Below, in pieces: positions 7,769-14,709 of a stretch of 55,498 nt of DNA. The notes below the pieces were generated by a model. The model saw only the letters and a list, made by a program, of their open reading frames with translations, was not told where the DNA came from and did not search any database. A program made the position numbers and the translations under genes. Within the stretch, counting starts at the first letter, position 1, and each line of letters starts with the position of its first letter. This stretch comes from Sphingomonadaceae bacterium (GTDB lineage: Bacteria > Pseudomonadota > Alphaproteobacteria > Sphingomonadales > Sphingomonadaceae), in assembly GCA_020847445.1 (NCBI GenBank), contig JADLBY010000064.1:1-55498 (forward strand), read 5' to 3'.

Positions 7769-9196
7769 ATGAGCATTTCAGACCCGCGCAGCTTTCTCTA
7801 CCAACCCGGCCTTCTCGATCCCGATGGCGCAACGCGCGTCACGCGCGAGGCATTGAAAGCCTGCGACGATGGCGAACTCTATCTGCAATATAGCGCATCG
7901 GAAAGTTTCGGCTTCGACGATGGCCGACTGAAAATGGCGGACTATTCGACCGCCTCCGGCTTTGGCCTGCGCGGCGTTTCGGGCGAGATGACGGGTTTCA
8001 GCCACGCCAATGACATCAGCGAAAGCGCGATCCGCCGCGCCGCCGAAACGCTGCAGCTGCTCGATCCCGCCAAGGGGCAGGCTGCGCCGCCGCCGCGCAG
8101 GAACAACCGCCATCTCTACACCGACGGCAATCCGCTCGATCTGGTGCCCTTCGCCCGAAAGGTTGCGCTGTGCCAGCAGATCGACGCCGCCGCGCGGGCG
8201 CGCGATCCGCGCGTGGCGCAGGTTTCGGTCAGTCTGGCCGGAAGCTGGTCGGTAATCGAAATCGTCCGCGCCGATGGTTTTGTTGCCACCGACATCCGCC
8301 CGCTGGTGCGTTTGAACGTGTCGATCGTGACCGAGGAAAATGGCCGCCGCGAAACCGGCAGCTACGGCTTTGGCGGGCGCAAGCTGTATGACGATCTGTT
8401 CGACGAAGCGGCGTGGAACCACGCGATTGACGAGGCGCTGACCCAGTCATTGACCAATTTGCGCTCGGTCGATGCGCCTGCGGGCGAGATGACGGTGCTG
8501 CTCGGCCCCGGCTGGCCGGGTGTGCTGCTGCACGAAGCCGTCGGCCACGGCCTTGAAGGCGATTTCAACCGCAAGGGCACCAGCGCCTTTTCGGGCAAGA
8601 TCGGCCAGCGTGTCGCCGCCCCCGGCGTGACCGTGGTCGACGATGGCAGCATCACCGACCGGCGCGGCTCGCTGTCGATCGACGATGAGGGCACGCCGAC
8701 GCAGGAAAATGTGCTGATCGAGGATGGCATCCTCAAAGGCTATATGCAGGACCGGCTCAATGCGCGGCTGATGGGGGTCGCCCCCACCGGCAACGGCCGC
8801 CGCCAAAGCTATGCCCATGCCCCCATGCCGCGCATGACCAACACTTTCATGAAAGGCGGGGCGGATGACCCGGCCGAACTGCTGTCGCGCGTCGAGGACG
8901 GCATTTTTGCAAAGAGCTTCGGCGGTGGGCAGGTCGATATCGTCTCGGGCAAGTTCGTCTTCAGCTGCACCGAGGCCTATCGCGTCAAAAACGGCAAGCT
9001 GGGCGATCCGATCAAGGGGGCGACGCTGATCGGCGATGGCCCGACCGCGCTCACCAAAATCATCGGCATCGGCAACGACATGGCGCTGGACGAAGGCATC
9101 GGCGTGTGCGGCAAGGCCGGGCAAAGCGTGCCTGCAGGTGTCGGCCAGCCGACGACGCTGGTCAGCGCGCTGACCGTGGGCGGCACAGCGGGATGA
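7769..9196 (+). CDS. tldD: Metalloprotease TldD
   Basis: This 475-residue zinc protease subunit acts with TldE/PmbA, which is not in the window, in peptide maturation, for example microcin processing and CcdA degradation. It carries the zinc motif HEAVGHGLEGD at about residue 253. Other features are FGFDDGRLKMADYSTASGFGLR in the N-terminal domain, then GRRQSYAHAPMPRMTNT and the C-terminal GGQVDIVSGKFVFSCTEAY segment. Length is as expected. The ATG at 7769 gives the usual family N-terminus. It overlaps the next gene by ATGA, a sign of translational coupling. Confidence 0.94.
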   Translation: MSISDPRSFLYQPGLLDPDGATRVTREALKACDDGELYLQYSASESFGFDDGRLKMADYSTASGFGLRGVSGEMTGFSHANDISESAIRRAAETLQLLDPAKGQAAPPPRRNNRHLYTDGNPLDLVPFARKVALCQQIDAAARARDPRVAQVSVSLAGSWSVIEIVRADGFVATDIRPLVRLNVSIVTEENGRRETGSYGFGGRKLYDDLFDEAAWNHAIDEALTQSLTNLRSVDAPAGEMTVLLGPGWPGVLLHEAVGHGLEGDFNRKGTSAFSGKIGQRVAAPGVTVVDDGSITDRRGSLSIDDEGTPTQENVLIEDGILKGYMQDRLNARLMGVAPTGNGRRQSYAHAPMPRMTNTFMKGGADDPAELLSRVEDGIFAKSFGGGQVDIVSGKFVFSCTEAYRVKNGKLGDPIKGATLIGDGPTALTKIIGIGNDMALDEGIGVCGKAGQSVPAGVGQPTTLVSALTVGGTAG

Positions 9197-9771
9197 TCGA
9201 CGAGGACGACAGCGTGGTACCTGCCCCTCCCGGCAACTGGGCCGAGCAGCTTCTCCATTTCTGGTTCGTCGATCACGGCTTTGCCGACTGGTTCAAGGGT
9301 GGCGAAGCTTTTGACGAGGCCGTTACCGCGCGTTTTGCGGAATGGCGCGAGGCTTTGCGCGAACTGCCTGCCGGGCAATTTCTGGCTGATCCACACACTG
9401 CGCTCGCGGCGGTCATCCTGTTCGATCAGGTGCCGCGCAATGCCTATCGGGCGACCGCCGAGGCGTTCGCGACCGATCATCTGGCGCTGGCTATCGCAAG
9501 AATGGCGGTTGCGGGCGCGTTCGATGCCGGCCTTTCGCGGGATGAACGTCTGTTTCTCTATCTGCCGTTCGAACATAGCGAAAATATGGATGACCAGCGC
9601 GAATCGGTCCGCCTGATCAGCCAGCTGGGCGACAGCAACCTGCTGCAATTTGCGCAAAGCCACCTGGCAATGATCGAGCGTTTCGGACGCTTTCCGCATC
9701 GCAACGCGGCGCTGGGCCGCGCTGACCGCCCCGGAGAGGCCGAGGCTGTAGCGGCAGGTAACAGCTGGTAA
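9193..9771 (+). CDS. DUF924 family protein
   Basis: This 192-residue protein matches DUF924: LLHFWF near the start, WREALRELP, AAVILFDQVPRNAYR, and FLYLPFEHSENMDDQ followed by HLAMIERFGRFPHRN. The conserved FDQ..RN and FEHSE motifs suggest a helical, TPR-like enzyme fold, but the function is unknown. The start codon overlaps the tldD stop (ATGA), so its translation probably depends on tldD. Confidence 0.9.
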   Translation: MIDEDDSVVPAPPGNWAEQLLHFWFVDHGFADWFKGGEAFDEAVTARFAEWREALRELPAGQFLADPHTALAAVILFDQVPRNAYRATAEAFATDHLALAIARMAVAGAFDAGLSRDERLFLYLPFEHSENMDDQRESVRLISQLGDSNLLQFAQSHLAMIERFGRFPHRNAALGRADRPGEAEAVAAGNSW

Positions 9772-9797
9772 TTGCTGGCACTATTTCCGCTATTCGC

Positions 9798-9825
9798 TTG
9801 CGCTGCATCAATGCAGGCATATAGT
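9798..9825 (+). promoter_or_regulatory. Putative promoter with palindromic spacer
   Basis: TTGCGC (9798-9803) and TATAGT (9820-9825) are separated by 16 bases. Starting at the last base of the -35 and lying otherwise in the spacer is a perfect inverted repeat, CTGCAT-CA-ATGCAG (9803-9816), positioned where a repressor would block polymerase. It would drive the secreted protein gene starting at 9892. Confidence 0.4.
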
Positions 9826-9891
9826 TTGCGCACATAGAATCGGGTCGCACAGGTTCCCGGCGCAATGGCGTCGACCAGCAGGAGGTTTGCC

Positions 9892-11088
9892 GTGCCCACC
9901 CTATTCCGTTTCACGTCCATTGCCGCGCTTGCGACCGCTTTGGCGGTTGTCCCCGGCTCTGCCCAGAAAACCACCGGCCCCAAAGCGACCTATGCGATGG
10001 ACGTGCAGACCATGTCCGGCATGGGAATGGGCGCGATGATGGGCGGCGGCCTCGGCGGCCTGTTCGGCGGCGGCGGCGACAATTATATGCTGGACCTGCG
10101 CCTGACCTCAGCCACGCCTTCGCCGACCCAGCCCGAAAAAGGGGACCATTTCTTCCTGCCCGCCGCGAAAATGGGCAAGTCGGTGCCGCTGCTGGGCGAT
10201 GTTCCGGGCGAGACAAAGCCCACCCGTGACTATGAACCCGGCCAGACGATGGAAAAGCCCAAAGGTCGAATCCTGATGTTCTGGGGCTGTTATGCGAACG
10301 CGCCGAAGGGACAGCCTTTCATCATCGATTTTGCCAAAATGCCCACGGCCAAGATGCCCGCAAACATGCCGCAACAAATGCAGCGCTATGAAGCGCAGGC
10401 CAGGGCGCGCGATGCCAATGCCGCCTGGTGGCCCAATGGCAAAAGCAGCAAGCAACCCAAATCCGGCTCCTCGTTGCGCGGCGAGCATCGCGTTACCAGC
10501 GGCTTCACCCCCGAAATCAAATTCGCACTGGTCAACGACTATATGGCCGCGCTGAACGTCAGCACCAATGATTCGGGTGCGCCAATCCTGCTCAACTGGA
10601 ACAGCGTCCCGACCGCAACCGGCTATGTAGCCTGGGCGATGGGCGGGATGGAGCGGGCCGGGCAAGGCGGCGACATGGTGATGTGGACGTCGGCCAACAA
10701 CCGCGAATTCAGCGACGGCATGGGCTGGCTTTCGCCCGCCGAGGTGCAGCGCCAGATCGGCCTTAAAAATGTGATGCCGCCCTCGCAGACCAGTTGCCAG
10801 ATTCCCGCCGAAGCCAAGGCGGCGGCTGGCGGCATGATGTTTGGCAGCATGAATGCCTTTGGCCCGGAGGAAAATTTCGCCTTCCCACCGAAACCGGCCG
10901 ATCCAAAGGCCGTGTGGAATATCGAATGGACCGCCAAAGCCCGTTTCCGTGCTTTCGCCAGTTTCATGACCGGCATAGGCAATGCCGGAATGGGGGGGAT
11001 GGGTGACGGCGGCACCACATCCGCGCCAAAAAAGAAGAAGCCGTGCAAGGGCCCGCTGGGCATCCCCATTCCGGGAACCGAATGCTGA
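9892..11088 (+). CDS. Secreted Gly/Met-rich protein of unknown function
   Basis: This 398-residue exported protein was not recognised as a characterised family. The start is GTG 9892, because a perfect AGGAGG (9880-9885) stands 6 bases ahead; an in-frame ATG 27 bases upstream has no ribosome-binding site. A signal peptide (FTSIAALATALAVVPGSAQ) ends near residue 22. About 30 residues later there is a low-complexity stretch rich in Gly and Met (GMGMGAMMGGG, GLFGGGG), which might bind metal or insert in a membrane. The rest is soluble, with a run of Lys before a C-terminal Cys-containing tail. The protein has few cysteines. Nearby genes give no functional clue. Confidence 0.8.
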   Translation: MPTLFRFTSIAALATALAVVPGSAQKTTGPKATYAMDVQTMSGMGMGAMMGGGLGGLFGGGGDNYMLDLRLTSATPSPTQPEKGDHFFLPAAKMGKSVPLLGDVPGETKPTRDYEPGQTMEKPKGRILMFWGCYANAPKGQPFIIDFAKMPTAKMPANMPQQMQRYEAQARARDANAAWWPNGKSSKQPKSGSSLRGEHRVTSGFTPEIKFALVNDYMAALNVSTNDSGAPILLNWNSVPTATGYVAWAMGGMERAGQGGDMVMWTSANNREFSDGMGWLSPAEVQRQIGLKNVMPPSQTSCQIPAEAKAAAGGMMFGSMNAFGPEENFAFPPKPADPKAVWNIEWTAKARFRAFASFMTGIGNAGMGGMGDGGTTSAPKKKKPCKGPLGIPIPGTEC

Positions 11089-11098
11089 CATCAGGGCA

Positions 11099-11121
11099 CC
11101 CCTCCCCCAAAGCGGGAGGGG
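11099..11121. repeat. GC-rich hairpin repeat
   Basis: CCCCTCCC (11099-11106) and GGGAGGGG (11114-11121) form an 8-bp stem with a 7-nt loop just after the secreted-protein gene. There is no T run, so it is more like an intergenic palindromic repeat than an intrinsic terminator. A similar CCTCCCCC/GGGGGAGG hairpin lies at 54795-54818. Confidence 0.5.
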
Positions 11122-11177
11122 AAACCGGGCTTTCGATACCGCTGGACCTTGGGCTCCGCCTTTGGCACATCAGGCGC

Positions 11178-11738
11178 ATGGCCGAATTTTTCGACGCACT
11201 GGACGAAAGGCATGTCGAGATGATCGGCAAGCAGCCGGTCTTCTTTGTGGCGACCGCTGCCGCAGATGGACGGATCAACCTGTCGCCAAAAGGGTATGAC
11301 AGCTTTCGTGTCCTGTCACCCGGTCGCGTCGGCTATCTCGACCTCGGTGGTTCGGGCAATGAAACCCACGCCCATCTGTCGGTCGACGGCCGCGTCACCT
11401 TCATGTTCTGCAATTTCGAACAGCCCGCGCAGATCCTGCGCATCTATGGCCGGGGTCGCGCGGTTTTGCCGCAGGATGCGGAGTGGGACGATCTGGTGCG
11501 CCACTTCCAAACTTTCGCCGGAACACGGCAGATCATTCTGGCCGATATCGACAGCGTGCAGACCAGTTGCGGCTGGGGGGTTCCCTTCATGTCTTTTGAC
11601 CGGGAACGCGAAACGCTGAAAAAGGCCCATGCCGGGATGGCGGCCGATGCATGGATGGAAAAGACGCAAGCGCGAACGCACAGCATCGACGGGATACCGA
11701 CCCGCATGACCGACCGCTATTTCGGGCCCATCGACTGA
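11178..11738 (+). CDS. Pyridoxamine 5'-phosphate oxidase-fold protein
   Basis: This 186-residue protein has the split-barrel flavin-binding pattern of the PNPOx-like family: FFVATAAADGRINLSPKG, VGYLDLGGSGNETHAHL, VTFMFCNFEQPAQILRIYGRGR, and a C-terminal CGWGVPFMSF. Members of this subgroup bind FMN or F420 and reduce small molecules; substrates are largely unknown. It is followed after 2 bases by an EEP-family gene, so the two are probably one transcript. Confidence 0.85.
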   Translation: MAEFFDALDERHVEMIGKQPVFFVATAAADGRINLSPKGYDSFRVLSPGRVGYLDLGGSGNETHAHLSVDGRVTFMFCNFEQPAQILRIYGRGRAVLPQDAEWDDLVRHFQTFAGTRQIILADIDSVQTSCGWGVPFMSFDRERETLKKAHAGMAADAWMEKTQARTHSIDGIPTRMTDRYFGPID

Positions 11739-11740
11739 CC

Positions 11741-12442
11741 GTGTCGACGATCAGGGTCGCGACCTACAATATCCGCAAATGCGTCGGCACCGACCGTCGG
11801 CGCAATCCGGAGAGGATATTGGACGTGCTGGCCGAAATCGACGCCGACATCGTTGCGTTGCAGGAAGCCGACCGCCGGTTTGGCAACCGGATGAGTGCCA
11901 TTCCGCACCATCTATTGCTCGAACAGGGGGCGTATCTGCCGGTCGAGATCGGCGGACGCCCGCAAAGCATCGGCTGGCACGGAAATGCCTTGCTGGTCCG
12001 GCGCGGTATCGAGGTGCGGCACAGCGAAATCGTGCCGCTGCCAACGCTGGAACCGCGCGGCGCGGTGCTCGCCGAACTGGCGATCGATGGCCGCGCGGTC
12101 CGTGTCATTGGCACGCATCTTGACCTGTCGGGGCTTTGGCGACGGCGGCAGATCCGGGCATTGCTCGCCCGGCTCGACGGCGCGACACATCATTTGCCGA
12201 CCGTCCTGATGGGCGACTTCAACCAGTGGTCGGACAGGGGCGCGCTCTCGGAGTTTGCCTTTCACCATCACCGGCTGGTGAAAACCCCGCCGAGCTTTCA
12301 CAGCAACCGCCCGGTGGCAAAGCTCGATCGTATCATCGTCAGCCATGATATCAGCGTGGAAGCGGCGGGTGCCCATATTTCGGATCTGTCAAAGCGCGCA
12401 TCGGACCACCTGCCCTTATGGGCGTCGCTCAAATATGCCTAA
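11741..12442 (+). CDS. Endonuclease/exonuclease/phosphatase (EEP) family protein
   Basis: This 233-residue protein starts at GTG 11741, two bases after the preceding stop. It has all EEP signatures: ATYNIRKC, LQEADRRFGNRM with the metal-ligand Glu at about residue 42, VIGTHLDLSG, MGDFNQWSDRG and KRASDHLPLWASL. It should be a magnesium-dependent phosphodiesterase on nucleic acid, phosphoinositide or phospholipid. In sphingomonads such proteins often sit near cardiolipin synthases; here the neighbour is a PNPOx-like protein. There is no signal peptide. Confidence 0.88.
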   Translation: MSTIRVATYNIRKCVGTDRRRNPERILDVLAEIDADIVALQEADRRFGNRMSAIPHHLLLEQGAYLPVEIGGRPQSIGWHGNALLVRRGIEVRHSEIVPLPTLEPRGAVLAELAIDGRAVRVIGTHLDLSGLWRRRQIRALLARLDGATHHLPTVLMGDFNQWSDRGALSEFAFHHHRLVKTPPSFHSNRPVAKLDRIIVSHDISVEAAGAHISDLSKRASDHLPLWASLKYA

Positions 12443-12533
12443 ATTTTAACCAGCGCATTTATGCTGACTAATTTTTAGGCAAACTCGGCGATCTGCCCTC
12501 CTTTGCCTCACGGATTCCAAGGCCGTCACAGGC

Positions 12534-12548
12534 TGGCACGCCCTTTGC
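12534..12548 (+). promoter_or_regulatory. Sigma-54 promoter of glnK-amtB
   Basis: TGGCAC (12534-12539), five bases, then TTGC (12545-12548) matches the sigma-54 consensus exactly, with the invariant GG and GC 10 bases apart. It lies 34 bases before the glnK ATG. Sigma-54 promoters need an activator; for glnK-amtB this is NtrC under nitrogen limitation. No NtrC enhancer sites could be assigned by eye upstream. Confidence 0.85.
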
Positions 12549-12581
12549 ATTGGGCACCGCACAACCACAAAGGGGGCATGC

Positions 12582-12920
12582 ATGAAATATATCATTGCCA
12601 TCATCAAACCGCACAAGCTGGACGAGGTGCGCGAAGCGCTCGCCGGGCTGGGCGTGTCCGGCATGACCATAACCGAAGTAAAGGGCTTTGGTCGCCAGAA
12701 AGGGCAGACCGAGGTCTATCGCGGCGCCGAATACACCACCAACATGGTGCCCAAGGTCAAGATCGAGGTCGCCTGCACCAGCGATAGCGCGGGTGCCATC
12801 GTCGAAGCCATCCATGCTGCGGCCGCGACCGGATCGATCGGCGACGGCAAGATTTTCGAGATCGACCTTTTCGCAGCAACACGCATCCGCACCGGCGAAA
12901 CCGGTGATGCGGCGCTGTAA
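12582..12920 (+). CDS. glnK: Nitrogen regulatory protein P-II (GlnK type)
   Basis: This 112-residue PII protein starts MKYIIAIIKPHKLDEVREAL. It has the T-loop with Tyr51 in YRGAEYTTN (the uridylylation site of GlnD), and the C-terminal ATP-binding segment TGSIGDGKIFEIDL with TRIRTGETGDAAL. Homotrimeric PII senses 2-oxoglutarate and ATP/ADP. Linkage to amtB and the sigma-54 promoter mark it as the GlnK paralogue, which docks on AmtB and closes the ammonium channel when nitrogen is sufficient. Confidence 0.96.
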   Translation: MKYIIAIIKPHKLDEVREALAGLGVSGMTITEVKGFGRQKGQTEVYRGAEYTTNMVPKVKIEVACTSDSAGAIVEAIHAAAATGSIGDGKIFEIDLFAATRIRTGETGDAAL

Positions 12921-12953
12921 CCCGAATATCAGATCAATCAGGGAAGAATGCAC

Positions 12954-14417
12954 ATGCTCAAACACATGAAATGGATTGGCGCGACGGGGGCGGCGATATT
13001 CGCCGCATTGCCCGCGTTCGCGCAGGAGGCAGCCGAGGCGGCTGCCGAAGGCGCTGCAGCTGCCACCGCGGCGGTGGCTGACGGGCCGATCAAGGCCCCC
13101 ACGATCGAACAGATGGCGGGGATGGTCGACAAGGGCGACACCAGCTGGATGCTGATCAGTTCCGCATTGGTGCTGCTGATGTCGATCCCCGCACTGGCAC
13201 TTTTCTATGGCGGCCTCGTCCGCACCAAAAACATGCTCAGCCTGCTGATGCAGGTGTTCATGATCGTCTCGGTCGCGGCACTGGTCTGGGTCAGCTATGG
13301 CTACAGCCTTGCCTTTACCAGCGGCGGGCCGTTTGTCGGCGGGTTCTCCAAGGCATTCCTGGCTGGCGTCGACGCTACCACGCTCGCCGCGACCTTCAGC
13401 AACAATGTCTATATTCCGGAATATGCCTTCATCGTGTTCCAGATGACCTTTGCCTGCATCACACCGGCGCTGATTGTCGGCGCCTTTGCCGAACGGATCA
13501 GGTTCACGCCGCTGATGATCTTCACGGTCTTGTGGCTGACCTTTGCCTATTTCCCCATCGCCCACATGGTGTGGTACTGGGCCGGGCCAGACTTCCTGCC
13601 CGACGCACCGACCGATTTCGGCTATCTATGGGGCATGGGCGCGCTCGATTTCGCGGGCGGCACCGTGGTGCACATCAACGCCGGGATCGCCGGGCTGATC
13701 GGCTGTCTCATCATCGGCAAGCGGATCGGCTATGGCAAGGAAGCCACCCCGCCGCACAGCCTGACCATGACCATGATCGGGGCTTCGCTGCTGTGGGTGG
13801 GCTGGTTCGGCTTCAACGCCGGTTCGAACCTTGAAGCCAATGGCCTTGCCGCCCTTGCCTTCATCAACACCTTCGTTGCCACCGCCGCAGCCGCCGTTGC
13901 CTGGTGCATCATCGAGCAGTTCCACCACGGCAAGCCATCACTGCTGGGTGCGGTTACGGGCGCGGTTGCCGGCCTTGTTGCGATCACACCAGCCAGCGGC
14001 TTCGCTGCCCCCATGACCTCGATCCTGCTCGGCTTTGCGGCGTCGGCGGTCTGCTACCTCTTCGTGGCAGTGGTGAAGAACAAGCTCAAATATGACGACA
14101 CGCTCGACGTCTTCGGCGTCCACGGCGTTGGCGGCATTGTCGGCGCGATCGGCACCGGCATCGTCGCCGACCCGGCGCTCGGTGGCCAGGGCTTCTTCGA
14201 CTACACCGTGTTCCCCGCCGTACCGGGCACCTATGACATGGCCGCACAGGTCATCACGCAGATCAAGGCGGTCGGCGTGACGGTGATCTGGACGGGCATC
14301 GTCTCGGCCGTGCTCTTCTACGGTCTCAAACTCACTCTGGGCCTCCGCCCGAGCGAGGAAGCCGAACGCGAAGGGCTCGATCTCTCCGAACATGGCGAGC
14401 GCGCCTATAATTACTGA
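12954..14417 (+). CDS. amtB: Ammonium transporter AmtB
   Basis: This 487-residue channel protein has an N-terminal signal sequence ending near PAFAQ and an Ala/Glu-rich linker. The Amt core with 11 membrane segments follows. Signatures are DTSWMLISSALVLLM, ALFYGGLVRTKNMLS, FAERIRFTPL, DFAGGTVVHINAGIAGL (twin-His pore region) and DDTLDVFGVHGVGGI. The start at 12954 has GGGA 9 bases ahead; an ATG at 12948 is an alternative. It is co-transcribed with glnK, 33 bases upstream. A strong terminator follows at 14547. Confidence 0.95.
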   Translation: MLKHMKWIGATGAAIFAALPAFAQEAAEAAAEGAAAATAAVADGPIKAPTIEQMAGMVDKGDTSWMLISSALVLLMSIPALALFYGGLVRTKNMLSLLMQVFMIVSVAALVWVSYGYSLAFTSGGPFVGGFSKAFLAGVDATTLAATFSNNVYIPEYAFIVFQMTFACITPALIVGAFAERIRFTPLMIFTVLWLTFAYFPIAHMVWYWAGPDFLPDAPTDFGYLWGMGALDFAGGTVVHINAGIAGLIGCLIIGKRIGYGKEATPPHSLTMTMIGASLLWVGWFGFNAGSNLEANGLAALAFINTFVATAAAAVAWCIIEQFHHGKPSLLGAVTGAVAGLVAITPASGFAAPMTSILLGFAASAVCYLFVAVVKNKLKYDDTLDVFGVHGVGGIVGAIGTGIVADPALGGQGFFDYTVFPAVPGTYDMAAQVITQIKAVGVTVIWTGIVSAVLFYGLKLTLGLRPSEEAEREGLDLSEHGERAYNY

Positions 14418-14546
14418 GCTTCCGGGGGACGAGGCCGGATCAGGCGACGTTCCCCACCATTTTCCAGAGCTTGGCGGCGGGGTTTGTCCACCCTCTCCCA
14501 AATCCCGCCGTCTCCCGATGTTCCTCCCGCGAACGTCCAACTTCCA

Positions 14547-14578
14547 GGCCCGGGTCCGAAATGACCCGGGCCCTTTTT
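14547..14578 (+). terminator. Intrinsic terminator after amtB
   Basis: A perfect 10-bp stem GGCCCGGGTC (14547-14556) / GACCCGGGCC (14563-14572) with loop CGAAAT is followed by CTTTTT. It lies 130 bases after the amtB stop and insulates it from the TonB-receptor gene. The rest of the 14418-14709 gap shows no gene; a TATAAA at 14656 lacks a well-spaced -35. Confidence 0.9.
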
Positions 14579-14709
14579 GTTGCATAAATGTTACAAGTTG
14601 CAGCATTCTGGGGCGGCCTGTCGATTGGGGGTGCCGCCGCCTGCCGGTTACCGACTATAAAAGGGCCACTGCGGACCCAGATAACCGCAGACAATTTCGG
14701 GAGTAGGAC

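Noticed and set aside
14656-14661. TATAAA hexamer before TonB receptor 1
   Set aside because: No -35 element at 16-18 bases; the nearest TTGGGG is 25 bases away.
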